From NCBI GenBank assembly GCA_034190945.1, contig CM067218.1:160749270-160813269 (forward strand): a stretch of DNA of 64,000 nt, written 5' to 3'. The DNA is from Octodonta nipae (taxonomy: Eukaryota > Arthropoda > Insecta > Coleoptera > Chrysomelidae). The notes below the pieces were generated by a model, which saw only the letters and a program-made list of their open reading frames with translations, was not told the DNA's origin and searched no databases. Below, piece by piece: positions 21,537-32,499 of the stretch (within the stretch, counting starts at the first letter, position 1; each line of letters opens with the position of its first letter). Made by a program: the position numbers and the translations under genes.

Positions 21537-22046
21537 CTAATTTTTGGTCTTTCTGGATCTCCTCAGGTTGCCAATGGTCATCGACGGCGGTAGTTCTACA
21601 GAGAACAGACCCTTTTTTTTAAGCCCGCTGACAATGTTTACAATCATTAGGGCATGGTCACCTCGATATCTCCTAGCCACTTGTCCTTCGGGGTTTTTAA
21701 ACTGAAGGAGCCACTTCAGTGCTGCGTGATCAGTCCTCAGGAGGAATCTTTTACCATAGAGGTACTTGTAGAAATGTTCTACCCCCTTTACCACAGCCAA
21801 GAGTTCCCTGCGAGTAACGCAGTAATTCCGTTCAGGCTTGCTCATGGTCTTGCTGAAGTATCCGATGACTTTCTCCTGACCGTCTTGGATCTGCGAAAGA
21901 ACAGCACCAATTGCAATATTGCTCGCGTCGGTATCCAAGACAAAGTTCCCATCTGGTAAAGGATAACTTAAAATGGGGGCACTGATCAATGCTCTTTTCA
22001 GTGTCTCGAATGATCGCTGACATTCCTCGTTCCACTGGTACTGCAC
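21537..22046 (-). pseudogene. gypsy RNase H domain, C-terminus deleted
   Basis: RNase H motifs LDTDAS, RRELLAVV and RTDHAALKW are present, giving three of the four acidic sites. After NPEGQVAR the expected stretch that carries the last Asp (NADALSRR in the other gypsy element, 6283-7057) is absent; the reading instead goes into RYRGDHALM, out of frame with the CKHC segment that should follow. So this looks like an internal deletion. Confidence 0.85.
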
Positions 22047-22368
22047 CTTCCCCTCTGTGAGTCTATTAAGTGGCTTGGCGATGTTGGCAAATCGGGCTAC
22101 GTACCGACGATAGTACGTGCATAACCCCAGGAAACTTCTTAACTGGTGGATATCTTTAGGTATCGGCCATTCCTAGACGGCTTTGATATTCTGTTTGTCC
22201 ACGGCTACTCCCTGTGCGGAAACTACATGTCCAAGATATTGCACCTCTTCTTGGAAGAGCTGACACTTCTTCGGGCTTAACTTCGGAACTTCGAAGTCGC
22301 CGAAACACCTCCTCCAGGTTCTTCACGTGGTCTTCAAATGATCTTCCAACCACGATAATGTCATCAAG

Positions 22369-23067
22369 CTACACCAGACATCTTTTCCATGAAAACCCTT
22401 TTAACACTGTTTCCATCAATCTTTCAACCGTCGCTGGAGCATTACACAATCCAAACGGCATCACAGTGAATTGGTAAAGTCCTGAGCCGATGGTAAAAGA
22501 AGTGTTTTCTCGGTCTTCTTTAGCAAGTTCCACCTGCCAATAACCGCTCAAGTCCAGGGTGGAAAACATTTTCGATCCAGCCAACGTATCTAGGGTATCG
22601 TCTATTCTTGGAAAGGGATAGCTGTCTTTCTTTGTAGCGTGGTTTAATCGCCGATAGTCCACGCAAAATCGGGTCGAACCATCTTTCTTTTTAACCAAGA
22701 CAACTGGAGAAGCCCAAGGGCTATTGGATGGTTCAATAACACCTTCTTCCTCCATCTCGCGGACGATCCTGTCAGCTTCTTCTCTTTTAGCTAGGGGTAG
22801 TCTTCTCGCCGACTGTCGAATAGGTTGAGCGTCCCCAGTATTGATTTTATGTTTTACCAGATCGGTTCGTCCTCTTTTTCCGTTTCCTACAACGAAGATA
22901 TCCTGGTAGTTTCTAACGATGTCCCTCAATTTTGCTTTCTGGTTTGGTTTCAGATTCTTAGATGAATCGGTGATGAGTTTTTCCAGTTCCTCAGATAGTT
23001 TGACTGGTGGTATTTCTGCATGCTGTGTGCTTCTTACTACAGAGGAAACTGTTGAACAATGGCCCAA
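22369..23067 (-). pseudogene. gypsy reverse transcriptase, stop at the YxDD site
   Basis: Fingers and palm are well preserved: GVIEPSNSPWASPVVLVKKK, FCVDYRRLN, FPRIDDTL, STLDLSGYWQ and MPFGLCNAPA. The frame ends at TAG (22369-22371), and the next codons in frame read LDDIIVVGRSFED. The amber codon therefore sits at the Tyr position of the YLDD catalytic motif. A second segment of the thumb is readable at 22156-22353. The N-terminal Met is internal; protease and RT are separated by a frame shift near 23055. Confidence 0.92.
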
Positions 23068-23620
23068 AGTTGTTGTTTAGCACAACCGAGTAATGATTCA
23101 GGTTTATTACTCTTACTGGCACAATCTCCTTGACCCGAAACAGAGTCTTCCCCAGTGCGACTCCTCTGCCTACATTTCCTTCGTTAAGTACGGGATCAAA
23201 CATCATTACTGTTCCAGCTTTAGCTTTCCCATCTAAGCAAGCATCTATAATGATTTCAGCTCTTTCCGGAACATTGACATCCTCTGCTAAGATGGCTCGA
23301 AGCATTATGTCATCTTTTCCATGAAGCACGACTTCTTCGTCATTCACTCGCAGAATTCCATCTTTGAAGTTTAACTGGAATCCCTTGGAGCTCATGACAT
23401 CCATTCCAATGATTACTTCGTCTTCGATGTATGCCACTAATGCCCGATGTAGGAAGGTTGTGTTCCCAAGGTCATTTCAACGTCTATTTCTCCATGGACT
23501 TTCGCTGCTTCTCCTGTCGCTGTTCGTAGTTGCCATTTGGTTGGTTTTATCATCGTGTCTAAAACGATGTTGGGCCTTATAACTGTTTTTGTCGCACCTG
23601 TATCCAGCAGCATTGCACAT
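22991..23620 (-). pseudogene. gypsy aspartic protease
   Basis: The active-site triplet is visible as LLDTGATKTVI, encoded at about 23593-23610. The C-terminal ILG-type hairpin is VIIGMDVMSSKGFQLNF. Between them a one-base loss near 23474 puts the two halves in different frames. After the domain comes a linker to RT. Protease would cut the Gag-Pol polyprotein; it is inactive in this copy. Confidence 0.85.
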
Positions 23621-23639
23621 TGCTTCTTATTAATAAAGC

Positions 23640-25023
23640 CATCTACAAAGACACTGTTAACGTGGTTGCGTAGTGAAGCGACATATGCGTTGGTAGTTGG
23701 GCTTGTTGGCTACAGGTCGACGATGGCCCTTCCCATCGACCCTCTTTAGTTTTCCGACGAGGAAGTCGGGTTTCCGTTGCTCTCCTTGCAACGACTCCTT
23801 ATGTGTCCTACCTAACCACACTTCCAACATCTCAGTTGTCTTTTCTCGGTAAGGACTTTCTCTATTATCTTTCTTACAGAGGCTTCATCGTTTCCGCCAT
23901 CTTCTGATTCTCCCGTCCATGATTTGAATCTGGCTTGACCTCTGCAAGTATTTTTGAGTAGGTCGAGCTAGTGTTAAAGCTTGTCTGGCTTCGTTGTCCC
24001 GCAGTCCATCCAAAAACGCTCATACTGCTAACCTTTCTATCACATTTTCCGGTGTGCCTAGATAGGCAAGGCGAACCAGACGGGCAATATCGGCTACGAA
24101 CTCTTGTAGAGATTCATTAGATTTCTGGTGGCGATTTTTCAGTTGGGAGTGATAAACGTGCTCCAAATGGGTTTGCCCATACCTCAGTTCTAAATGTTTG
24201 ACCAGTCTTTTGCTACGAAGTATTCAACGTTTGTAAGATATCTGTAGCATCTCCTCTTACGGCTAGGGTTAATGCTATTGCCTTCTCCTCTGCCGACCAT
24301 CCGTTTAACTTTGCTGCAACCTCGAATTGGCGCCTATAATTAGTGCATGACGATTTCCATCAAATTGTGGAAGTTTCATTTTGTGTCTTGCTCCTTCGAG
24401 GCCAATTTTTGAATCCACTACTTCTGGACAGTTTCTGCTTACGGTTTTTGATTGAGTTTCCCCCTTTGTATAGTGACTACCTGTTCATTCATTTTTTGCT
24501 TATCTCACCCTCCATTATATGCTTTAGCTCTTCTATCCGTATTTCATTTTTGACTGACTCTTCGACCATTGTTTGCTTTAACTCTTCCATCCGAGACTCA
24601 TTCTCGAATATTTTCTCTTCCAGCATTTCTGAGTTTTTCTGTACCATGCTTTTCAAATTTTCTTCTAAAATTTACAATTTTCTAGCAATTTATCTTCTAG
24701 GGTTTTAGAATTTTCTACCAATTTGTTCTCTAGTGTTTAGAATTTTCTACGAATTTATCTTCTAAGGACTTAGAATTTTCTTGTATTGTTTGTAGCTTAT
24801 CCTCTAAAGTTTTTGAATTTTCTTCCATTTTCTTTAATAGCATACTCATGTCCCTATTACCAGTAACTTCAAACAAATATGTATCGGGATCGTTACCTTC
24901 ATTTATTAGGGCATCTCGTAGCCATTGTATTAATTCACTTTTCTTCCCACTAATTTCTAAATCCCTTTCCTCAAGTTCTTTTTTTAAGTCCGTCACTTTC
25001 AATTCACTCACCGCTTTGAACAT
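23640..25023 (-). pseudogene. gypsy Gag with N-terminal SAP domain and zinc knuckle
   Basis: The start at 25023 is about 60 bp downstream of the 5' LTR. Residues 7-42 match a SAP motif (LKVTDLKKELEERDLEISG, then KKSELIQWLRDAL), a DNA/chromatin-binding helix pair. A coiled-coil part with the repeated phrase ENSKTLEDK/ENSKSLEDK follows. The open frame ends at 24730, and the rest is broken by stops and shifts. A CCHC knuckle can be read at 23788-23829 as C-W-K-C-G-stop-V-G-H-I-R-S-R-C; a TAG at 23812-23814 interrupts it. Gag packages RNA and builds the particle. Confidence 0.85.
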
Positions 25024-25084
25024 TGTTAGTTTATTTATTTATCACTTCAAAAATTCCACAAATACACCGAACACCTGACACCAC

Positions 25085-25490
25085 TGTAATGTTTTTATTT
25101 TCACACTCGGGTTCAGTTCAGTTCTTGGATTTATTTAAAAAGACAGTCCAACTCACTCTAATTTATTTCCACTACTTTTACACAATTTATATTCACAGAA
25201 ACTACTATTTACATTTTATCTTAACTGTACAATACGACCGCCGAAACCTGAATGCCTCCTATCGCCAGCTGTTCATTATTATATATTTATCTGCGAATTG
25301 TCTGGTAAGTCCACGAACCATCGGGAAACTCTTTCTTGTTCTGGAAGCTTTAAGGGAATTCCCAGTAACGGCAGCGGTCCGCCTGTTGAGAGACAAACAT
25401 TTCGGATTCCCAGAATTTATCGGAATAATGTCCCTTCCACGAATTGGTTGATGGCCGATTGCACCAGTTGCCCGATGAATTCTCGTAACA
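25085..25490 (-). repeat. 5' LTR of the macrodomain gypsy element
   Basis: On the minus strand it runs from TGTTACGAGAATTCATC (25490) to GAGTGTGAAAATAAAAACATTACA-type sequence ending at 25085. 406 bp. It differs from the 3' LTR by substitutions and indels, so the insertion is not recent. The probable primer-binding site starts one base inside, TGGTGTCAGGTG; I cannot assign the tRNA with confidence. Confidence 0.9.
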
Positions 25491-25494
25491 ATAT

Positions 25495-27435
25495 TGTTCC
25501 TGAAGATCAATACATTTTCTCATGCGCTTGAACCAATTTTCGAAGCACTGACGCAAACGCATCAGATTTTGTAGTAAAGTTATGTTACAAAGACACAGTG
25601 ATGGCTCGCAGTTTCTAGACATTTTATGCTCATGCAAATCTATGTACAAAAAAGATGGTTACGAAACCTTGCATAGTTTGAGTATTGAAAATCCGATCTA
25701 AATCATGAAGTTTGGGTCCAATATCTGTATAAAATGCATTTATTTATGTTTTCTAGAAAACGACATGCTTGATATCCTAGAAGATATACCTTTGCATATA
25801 TTATAATGTGGCTACAGAATGAGGGCATCCAGCCCGTTAGCCTTTGCCAGTAAGGGAGTATTTAAAATAAGAATATCCAGGAAAATATATTGAGTGTCTT
25901 GGTCGAATTTTGAGGCAACCCTCTTCCCAAATTTGAAGCTGCAGGATCATTTTAGTGCGGATGTGCTTAAATGAAAAATTATTCTTAAAATATATTGAAA
26001 ACATCGCCTAGCTGCGTCAACTCATCTCTAAAGTCGTCGAAGTCATGCACGACTGACGAAGCAGACTTTTTTAAAGCGTTGTTGAGCATACATTAGTGCT
26101 GATGAGAAAGAAGTAATTTGATCCTTTACTTTCAAATATAAATAACTAATAAATAAGCTGAATCCAGTGTTCAATTTAATCTTCATGCATTTAACGGATC
26201 ATTATAAACGATACACTTCCTTTGTCAAATGAAGTACTGCCTTGTCACTGTAATTCATGACTGACGGCAGTGACATAGGAAAATCGAAAGTTGAACCACA
26301 GTTATATTACTTTTAACGCAATGAATTTGATATTAGCTCACTTTGAGTTAACCTGCTAATTGCTACTAATTTCTTGTTGGAAGAAATCGGCAGATTTATT
26401 TAAATTGAGCTAACTTCAAATTAATTCCGTAATGAAGTAATAAAAGATTCACTGCTCAAGGTTCCATTTTCCAATGTAAATAGTCATTGGAGGTAGGTGG
26501 TCCTACTTGAGCTTTAGTCCAGTGGAAGTGAAAAGAATAAACTTGCAAATATCTTCATTAGGTACTACAAATTCCTGTTGGAAATATTGCCAAATGTCGC
26601 ATCTTTTGAAATAACTTGCTAGATTAATTAGCATAATGCTTCAAGAAAGATATAATTTTTTAACTTTTAATTTTGACTGTGTTTAATATCAGGGTTATTT
26701 AGGATTATGTTGCAAAAATCAGGTTTTCAAAACTGGGGATATTGAGCTCACAGTTAAAAGTGTATCGAGTGTCGATTTTCTATATATTCACACTATTCAC
26801 AGCTATGAAGGAGTCCATACTAATTTAGCGGGGGAAACCCTAAAATTCGGGAAAACATTAATTTTACGGGGAAATGCCATCAGAATATCGAAATCTCGAA
26901 ACTCATATCAAAACAAAAATACCCATATGGGTATCCAAGTATCACACAAAAAAATCGATACAAAAAAGTACCCAGTACCGAAAACAAAGTATCAATACTT
27001 GTATCATATCAGTAGTATATAATTTCAATTATGGTTGCATTCAATCTATGTAGCAGAGAGGTTTTTCGATACGATTATCAAATCATCTTAACTCGTCACT
27101 CGAGAACTTGACTCTGCTCGGCATACTGTCTAATAGAAAATAATAACAATAAATAATGATTAACAAATTGATTTCACTGATATCAGCTATGCTTTCAAAA
27201 GGTCAGTTGGCACACAGTACCATTCATATGTGATTTGTATTGTGTTCTTGTGTGTGTTAAGCTGAAGGCTTCACATTTCACAATACCAGTTAAAAATTTA
27301 CTGTTAGGTAATTCCCATGAATTCTACTGCATCCAAGTTGTCACTTTTGTTTTATGTTCCTGATCTTTAAGTTCACTTAGCATTTTCAGTGTATCAAAGT
27401 ATTTTTGTTCATTAAAGATAACAATAGTTAAATTA
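25495..27435. other. stretch without recognisable gene
   Basis: About 1.9 kb. The only visible pattern is a cluster of GTATC/GATAC words at 26925-27010, such as GGGTATCCAAGTATCACAC and AAAGTATCAATACTTG. No open frame or RNA gene is supported. Confidence 0.45.
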
Positions 27436-27439
27436 CATC

Positions 27440-30055
27440 CTAGAGCTCCATAAAAACTGGTAGTGCTAAATCGACAAAAATTTAAATAATATCTCAGAAT
27501 TTGAGGCTAATTTGTTGCTAATTAGTTGCGAACTCGAGAAATCGACGACCATGCTCTTTATGTATTATCAAATCAATTCAAAATTTGTTGCTGTAAGACC
27601 ACACTAAAAGAAAAAAATTAAAAATTAAAACGATTTGGTTGCTTGAATCGATCTCGAGAAATCGACAACAGTGCTACTAGCTTTTTATAAAGGTAGCAGC
27701 AAAAATAACTAAATATGAGATAATTAAAAAAATAAATAGACCAAAATTTGTTCCTATAAGACCTCACTAAAAGAAAAAAATTAGAAAATAAAACGATTTC
27801 GTTGCTTTAACAGATCTCAACAATCGACAATTAATAATTAATTAATTTAATTAATAAAAAAAACAAATATAACAAAATTTCTTGCTAAATTGTTGCAGTA
27901 AGACCCCACTAAAACAAAAATTAAGGAAATAGAATTTGTTGCTCTAGCCGAGGTCGTGAAATCGACAACAATGGTATGTAAAGGTAGCAGGAAAAATAGC
28001 CAATTCAGTATTTAAAAATGAGCATTGAAACCCCACAATTTTGGTTGACATCTTTCTATGTGGATAACAGTTTTATAGATGTTGCATCATATGCAATACA
28101 TCCTTAAAATGAATTCTCTCCGTTTTCATTTAATGTTTTATTTTAAGTACTGCTAAGAGAATTTTAACTTGCAAAAAATTGGGAAGAGAGTTGCTTTTTT
28201 ATATAAAGGCGATGATATGGGTTTGCTTATTCTTTCGCATGCTACCGGTTACAGGGCAGAACCAAGTTCTTAGAGTTTTATACAAATAATATTTTGATTC
28301 AAATATTTTTTTAATATGGAGTGAGGGAAATGATTCCGTCAGTTAAGGCGTAAATATGTTTTCCGGGAACAGTCTTCTTTACTTTGTTCATAATTCCAGA
28401 AATGGAAATTAAATTTTACAAGTATGGTAGTAAATAGTAATGCAATAATTTTTTCCGTACTTGACCAGTAGAAGTATATATGAAATTCTTATAAGAATAT
28501 CAGTATATCTAAAAAAAATAATAATTTGTTTGCAATCGCTTTTCTTCTTTCAAAACCATCACTGACATTTACATTTTAGTTAGATTACAGGTATACTAAT
28601 TTATATATTATTATTTTAATTTGGATATTCACAATAATGGATAATATTGTATTATTTTAACAGACAAAAAGAAAGAATTAAAAATAATGATTAAACAACT
28701 AAATGATGAATTGACAAAAATAGGACTACAGATGAATTATAATAAAACAAAAACAATTATCAATCAAGAGGACAAACTAAAATAAAACCGATTTTAATTA
28801 ATTTGACTTGTTTAAGAGACAAATGATGCAGAGTGCTGACTTCATGCTTTTAAAATTAGTTTTAAAACAAGATGGCGAACTTGTTTGAAATTTAACAAAT
28901 ATAATATATGCTGGCACTTTCTTGGCTCACTCTTTATAGCTTTAAAAGCAAGATTTTAAAATTTTGAATGTTTATAACGAGAGATCGGAAATTAAAATCC
29001 GTCAAAACATAACTGACACATGACAAGTTAAATGATGTTAAAATCCTGCCGACTAATTTCTCTTATATTGTAAAACAAAATTGGTGTAATAGACAAATTT
29101 CGCTTTGTTCGGTACCGTTGCTATTTAGAATTATTGACAGCTGCGAAATTGGTGCTAGCTATTATGAATTTCAATATCCATGAATTTCAGGAACGCCGTT
29201 TCCCCTGTGATTCCTAGGGTAGAAATCATAAGAACATTAAAAAAAAAAATTTGAGATTTTTCAATCCATTGAACATGTTTGTAGGAAAAACATGCTATAT
29301 GTCAATTTCTGTTGCTGATTCTAAAAGAGTGGGTATAAATTCAAGCGTAGCAACAAACTAATCACTCATGACCAGTTTAAGTCTGACTCTTCTGGTAAAT
29401 TTGTTTTTGATTATCTCATATTTAGGTATTTTTCTAGCTACCTGTACATAAATATTGTTGTGAATTTCATGAAATTGGTTCCAACATCAAAATCATTTTT
29501 AAATTTTTTTGTAGTGTTTTACAGCAACAAATTAGCAACTAATTCTGGTCCAGTTGTTTTTTGGATTACCTTATCTTTTTAGATATTTTGCTGCCACTTT
29601 TATGTTGTCGACTCTCAAGCCCCATTACAACACAGTCGATTTTTTATTTTTGTTTTAGTGGGGTGTTACTGCAACAAATTTTGGTATATTTGGTTTTTTG
29701 ATCATCTCATATTTAGGTATTTTTCCTGCTACGTTTACATAATGTGAGCATTGTTGTCAATTTCTTGAGATCAGTTCTAGCAACAATATATATAATAAAT
29801 AATATATATATAATTTTTTCTTTTACTGGGTCTTACAGCAATAAATTAGCAACAAATTTTGTGTATTTGTTTTTTTTATTATCTGTTATTTGGGTAAAGC
29901 TAGCATGGTCGTAGATTTCTCAAGATCAGTTCAAGCAACAAAAACAATTTGTTAGCAACTAATTAGCAACAAATATTCTCAAATTCTGAGATATATTTTT
30001 TAAATTTCTGCCAATTTGACATTGCCAGTTTTATGCAGCTACATTCTAGTGTGGT
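27440..30055. mobile_element. foldback element with tandemly repeated inverted arms
   Basis: The left arm 27440-28015 and right arm 29400-30055 are inverted relatives. Each is built of about four ~150-bp units with phrases such as CTCGAGAAATCGACAAC, TAAGACC.CACTAAAAG and AAATTTGTTGCT. The outer ends match: AGCTCCATAAAAACTGG at 27449 versus the opposite strand of CCAGTTTTATGCAGCT near 30037. The 1.4-kb centre is AT-rich and holds only a short LINE RT remnant. Drosophila FB elements have the same architecture, but no sequence link is claimed. Confidence 0.7.
28667..28792 (+). pseudogene. LINE reverse transcriptase remnant
   Basis: Reads TDKKKELKIMIKQLNDELTK followed by IGLQMNYNKTKTII. The pattern of an amphipathic helix, then K-I-G-L-x-M-N-x-x-K-T-K, is the RT segment just after the YADD site in jockey- and RTE-like LINEs. 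Only this piece is present, inside the foldback element centre. Confidence 0.55.
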
Positions 30056-30335
30056 GGCTAAGTTCTAAAATGAGTTCCAAAAGATTGATAGTGTGGACAT
30101 TTTTTAATGTTGTGAAAGATAAAACATTTGTTAAGTGTGTGAAACAGAGTGCAAATATTTTAAAAACCTCATGAGTTTTAAAGAACATCATGACGAATTG
30201 TTAACCTTGTCACATTCTGCAAAAATGCATCATGCTCCAGAGTCCAGAGACTACTAATAAATTCCCAATGGCTGCTACCAATAGTATTGCTACTACTAGT
30301 AATATAGAAAAATTATTAAATGTTGAATTCATTAT

Positions 30336-30425
30336 ATTCACTTCTGTAATGAAAAATTTTAACTTTGCACTTAATTTCTGAACTGAACCAAGCTGATGAT
30401 AATTTGCAATATTGTGGGACATTTT
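30336..30425 (-). pseudogene. possible decayed third exon of the PDCD5-like gene
   Basis: In the minus frame from 30497, residues 25-54 read KMSHNIANYHQLGSVQKLSA and then KLKFFITEVN. PDCD5 proteins have at this point a helix segment with a KM...M.QxGQ.xGKL...x.I...VN pattern. The match is partial, with one residue missing, and I see no clear splice sites; the downstream frame is hydrophobic and unlike PDCD5. Position (downstream of exon 2 on the same strand) is what makes it worth listing. Confidence 0.25.
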
Positions 30426-30834
30426 AAACAAACTGAGTGCCCCTACTATAGAATAACAAATGAACAGTTTCAAGTTAAAAATTAAGCAACTTTGCATAAA
30501 TATACATTTTGTTCATTTTCAAAAATGAAACAAGTGGAGACAAAAAAGTTGTTTTCAGTGGCTTAGTAAATAAATAAACATTTTTTAACACCATGTATCT
30601 TGAAAACTGAGTATTTCCAGACCTACATTTAGCAGAACTTTTTATGTTGATTGATGAATCACCAGCTGAGTGTTCCCAAATGTTTTTATAATAAGACAAT
30701 TTTAATATACTGATGATATCAGTAGAGAAACAAGGAATTATATGATCATATTTCTTAACAGCTCCTTTTCAAAATAAGTGCATGGTACATTTATCTCCGA
30801 AGTGTTTTATAATTTACTGAAACAATATACTTAC

Positions 30835-30937
30835 ATCTGGCCCTAGCCGACTGATCTAGTATTTGTGATAGTATAGAATTTTTTGCATCTTCTTGAGCTC
30901 TTATTTGCTCTTCCTTGGCAACATTTGCATCATTTCC
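30835..30937 (-). CDS. Pdcd5: PDCD5-like exon 2
   Basis: 103 bp between an acceptor (TTTTTAG at 30938) and a donor (GTAAGT at 30834-30829). It encodes GNDANVAKEEQIRAQEDAKN and then SILSQILDQSARAR, ending in the first base of the next codon. The segment NSIL.Q.LDQSARAR is the hallmark of programmed cell death protein 5, a small nuclear/cytosolic protein of the dsDNA-binding TFAR19 family. Reading frame intact in this exon. The 5' neighbour is exon 1 at 30993-31057; the third exon is unclear. Confidence 0.8.
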
Positions 30938-30992
30938 CTAAAAATAGGGTAGTTAAGTATACCTACAAATGACAAAATGTTTATTGAAAAAC

Positions 30993-31057
30993 CTTATATT
31001 GTTTTTGAAGTTCAGCCAATCTTTGTTTTTCAGTTCTTCTAATTCTGGGTCAGACAT
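30993..31057 (-). pseudogene. Pdcd5: PDCD5-like exon 1, one base short
   Basis: The ATG at 31057 begins MSDPELEEL, the expected N-terminus of PDCD5 in many animals. After that the reading becomes KNKDWLNFKNN, whereas the next frame gives QRLAELQKQYK, the expected sequence. The exon is 65 nt, one short of a phase-0 end at the donor AAG|GTTTTT. The missing base is near 31030 in an A-run. Either an assembly or sequencing slip in a real gene, or a decaying copy. Confidence 0.7.
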
Positions 31058-31229
31058 TCCATAAAAATTAAATTACTGAGTTTTTATAAGTTTTATAATA
31101 AATGGTATTAAAAATTCTACAATTACAAATTAATGTTTGTCGTTTGTCATTTACAAATACCACAGATCACAGATCATCCAATAAAGAACAAGCACCTTAG
31201 ATCATTTACCATCTAGATATAGCGTGTCA

Positions 31230-31412
31230 AGCATAAAATCGTGGCAACGCTAGAAAGAGAGGGCAATAGAGACAGTAAGAGGCTATTTCACTTAGTGGGT
31301 GGATGGTCGGTCGACGCAGCCAATGAACAACATGCTTTATTGGAAGCAGCTCCCAACCGATTGAAATAGCCTCTTGCACTCTCTATTGCTAAGTAAATGC
31401 TCTAAGACAGGC
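31230..31412. repeat. short palindromic MITE-like repeat, copy 1
   Basis: The left half has GCTAGAAAGAGAGGGCAATAGA and AAGAGGCTATTTCA, and the right half the inverse TGAAATAGCCTCTTGCACTC and TCTCTATTGCTAAG. The same family, in fuller form, is at 47722-47972. Confidence 0.6.
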
Positions 31413-31664
31413 ACAAAGTATTCACCATGGAAAAAATTATTATGGCATTCTCTTCACATTTCAGTTTCATACATCTCGAACTCGAACATACCAAGCATTA
31501 TACATATATAAATATCTTATCTATGCCAAGCATACAAAATACAAACAAAAATACAAACGCTCACAAGCCAATAATGCGCCTTCACATATAAAGGAGTAAC
31601 TAGGTAATTCTTATAAACTGATCGACTGTACTTAGGTATTTGTAGATACTTAAGACACTAAACA

Positions 31665-31990
31665 ATCTATATATAAATAGGCAAAGACAAGAATGGTTCG
31701 GTAACATTTTCTCCTCTGTTCCTCAACCGATTTTCTTTACTTTTGTTTTATTAGTAGCTACTGATGACCTTCAGTGCAGAATACTTAAATTTATGTATAA
31801 TATTAGTCCATTCATTAAATAAAATAAAATAAAAAAATCATAATTTACGTCCACACTGACAATGCCATAAAGTGCCGCCAGATTGCTTGGAGAGTAAATT
31901 GTAAGATGGAGTGACTTGAATGAGCAAACGAACTAAATTAAACGAAAAACTAACAAATTTTAAACGGTTCCGAAAGTTATTCTACATTAT
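31665..31990 (+). repeat. dispersed ~250-300-bp repeat, copy 2 of 3
   Basis: Begins CTATATATAAATAGGCAAAG and shares CCTCAACCGATTTTC, ACCTTCAGTGCAGAAT and ATTAAATAAAATAAAAT with the copies at 11170-11465 (inverse) and 61148-61395. Non-coding. Confidence 0.65.
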
Positions 31991-32344
31991 CGTGCTATTG
32001 AGATCTCACCCTCAAAATTTATTTTATATGATAACGACAATTTATTGGGTACTCGCGAGGTTGAAACTTGCATTTCTTTTTAATATGGTTTGTTAGCTAA
32101 ATTATAATTGTGTATTGTGTGGCAACTGATCAATGTGTTTCCGGTAACATTTTATTATTTTAACATTACGCTTTTAATTTATATTGTTTCTATTTTAAAG
32201 GCTAATAGTTTCATAGAATTTAACCAAGATCACAAAGCCCATGATATGAATACAGTTAGTGAGATAAATAGTTACATCTGATATCATGGCAATAATTCTA
32301 ATGTGCACGGCCATCTTCGTTTTAGAGAATTAGTTTGACATATC
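31991..32344. other. AT-rich, no feature seen
   Basis: Nothing supported apart from the target-duplication base pairs that precede the solo LTR. Confidence 0.4.
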
Positions 32345-32348
32345 ATAA

Positions 32349-32495
32349 TGTTACGAGAAATCATCCGACAGCTGGTGCAATCGGCCATCAACCAATTCGT
32401 GGAAGGGACATTATTCCGGTACTTCTGGACTGTGTTTTAAATAAATCCAAGAACTGAACTGAACTGAACCCGAGTGTGAAAATAAAAACATTACA
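32349..32495 (+). mobile_element. internally deleted solo gypsy LTR
   Basis: Starts TGTTACGAGAAATCATCC and ends AAAAACATTACA, with the 4-bp duplication ATAA at 32345-32348 and 32496-32499. Only 147 bp: after TTCCGGTACTTCTGG it jumps to CTGTGTTTTAAATAAATCC, so the LTR centre (about 230-260 bp) is missing. Same family as 19295-25490. Confidence 0.85.
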
Positions 32496-32499
32496 ATAA

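Larger units (their letters stand above)
19295..25490 (-). mobile_element. full-length Ty3/gypsy retrotransposon with macrodomain-CCCH tail
   Basis: A 6.2-kb element with two LTRs and the 4-bp target duplication ATAT at 19291-19294 and 25491-25494. In transcription order: 5' LTR (25085-25490), probable primer-binding site beginning TGGTGTCAGG beside the LTR, Gag with an N-terminal SAP domain and a zinc knuckle, protease, RT, RNase H, integrase with a GPY/F-like end, then a macrodomain and CCCH zinc finger, a purine tract AAGGAGGGGGCAA and the 3' LTR (19295-19678). Several stops and frame shifts show that this copy is inactive. Three solo LTRs of the family lie at 4936, 14192 and 32349. Confidence 0.92.

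Noticed and set aside
30210..30497. Hydrophobic minus frame as a membrane-protein gene
   Set aside because: No start or splice context. Part of it is better explained, weakly, as an old PDCD5 exon, and the rest is low-complexity ILV.
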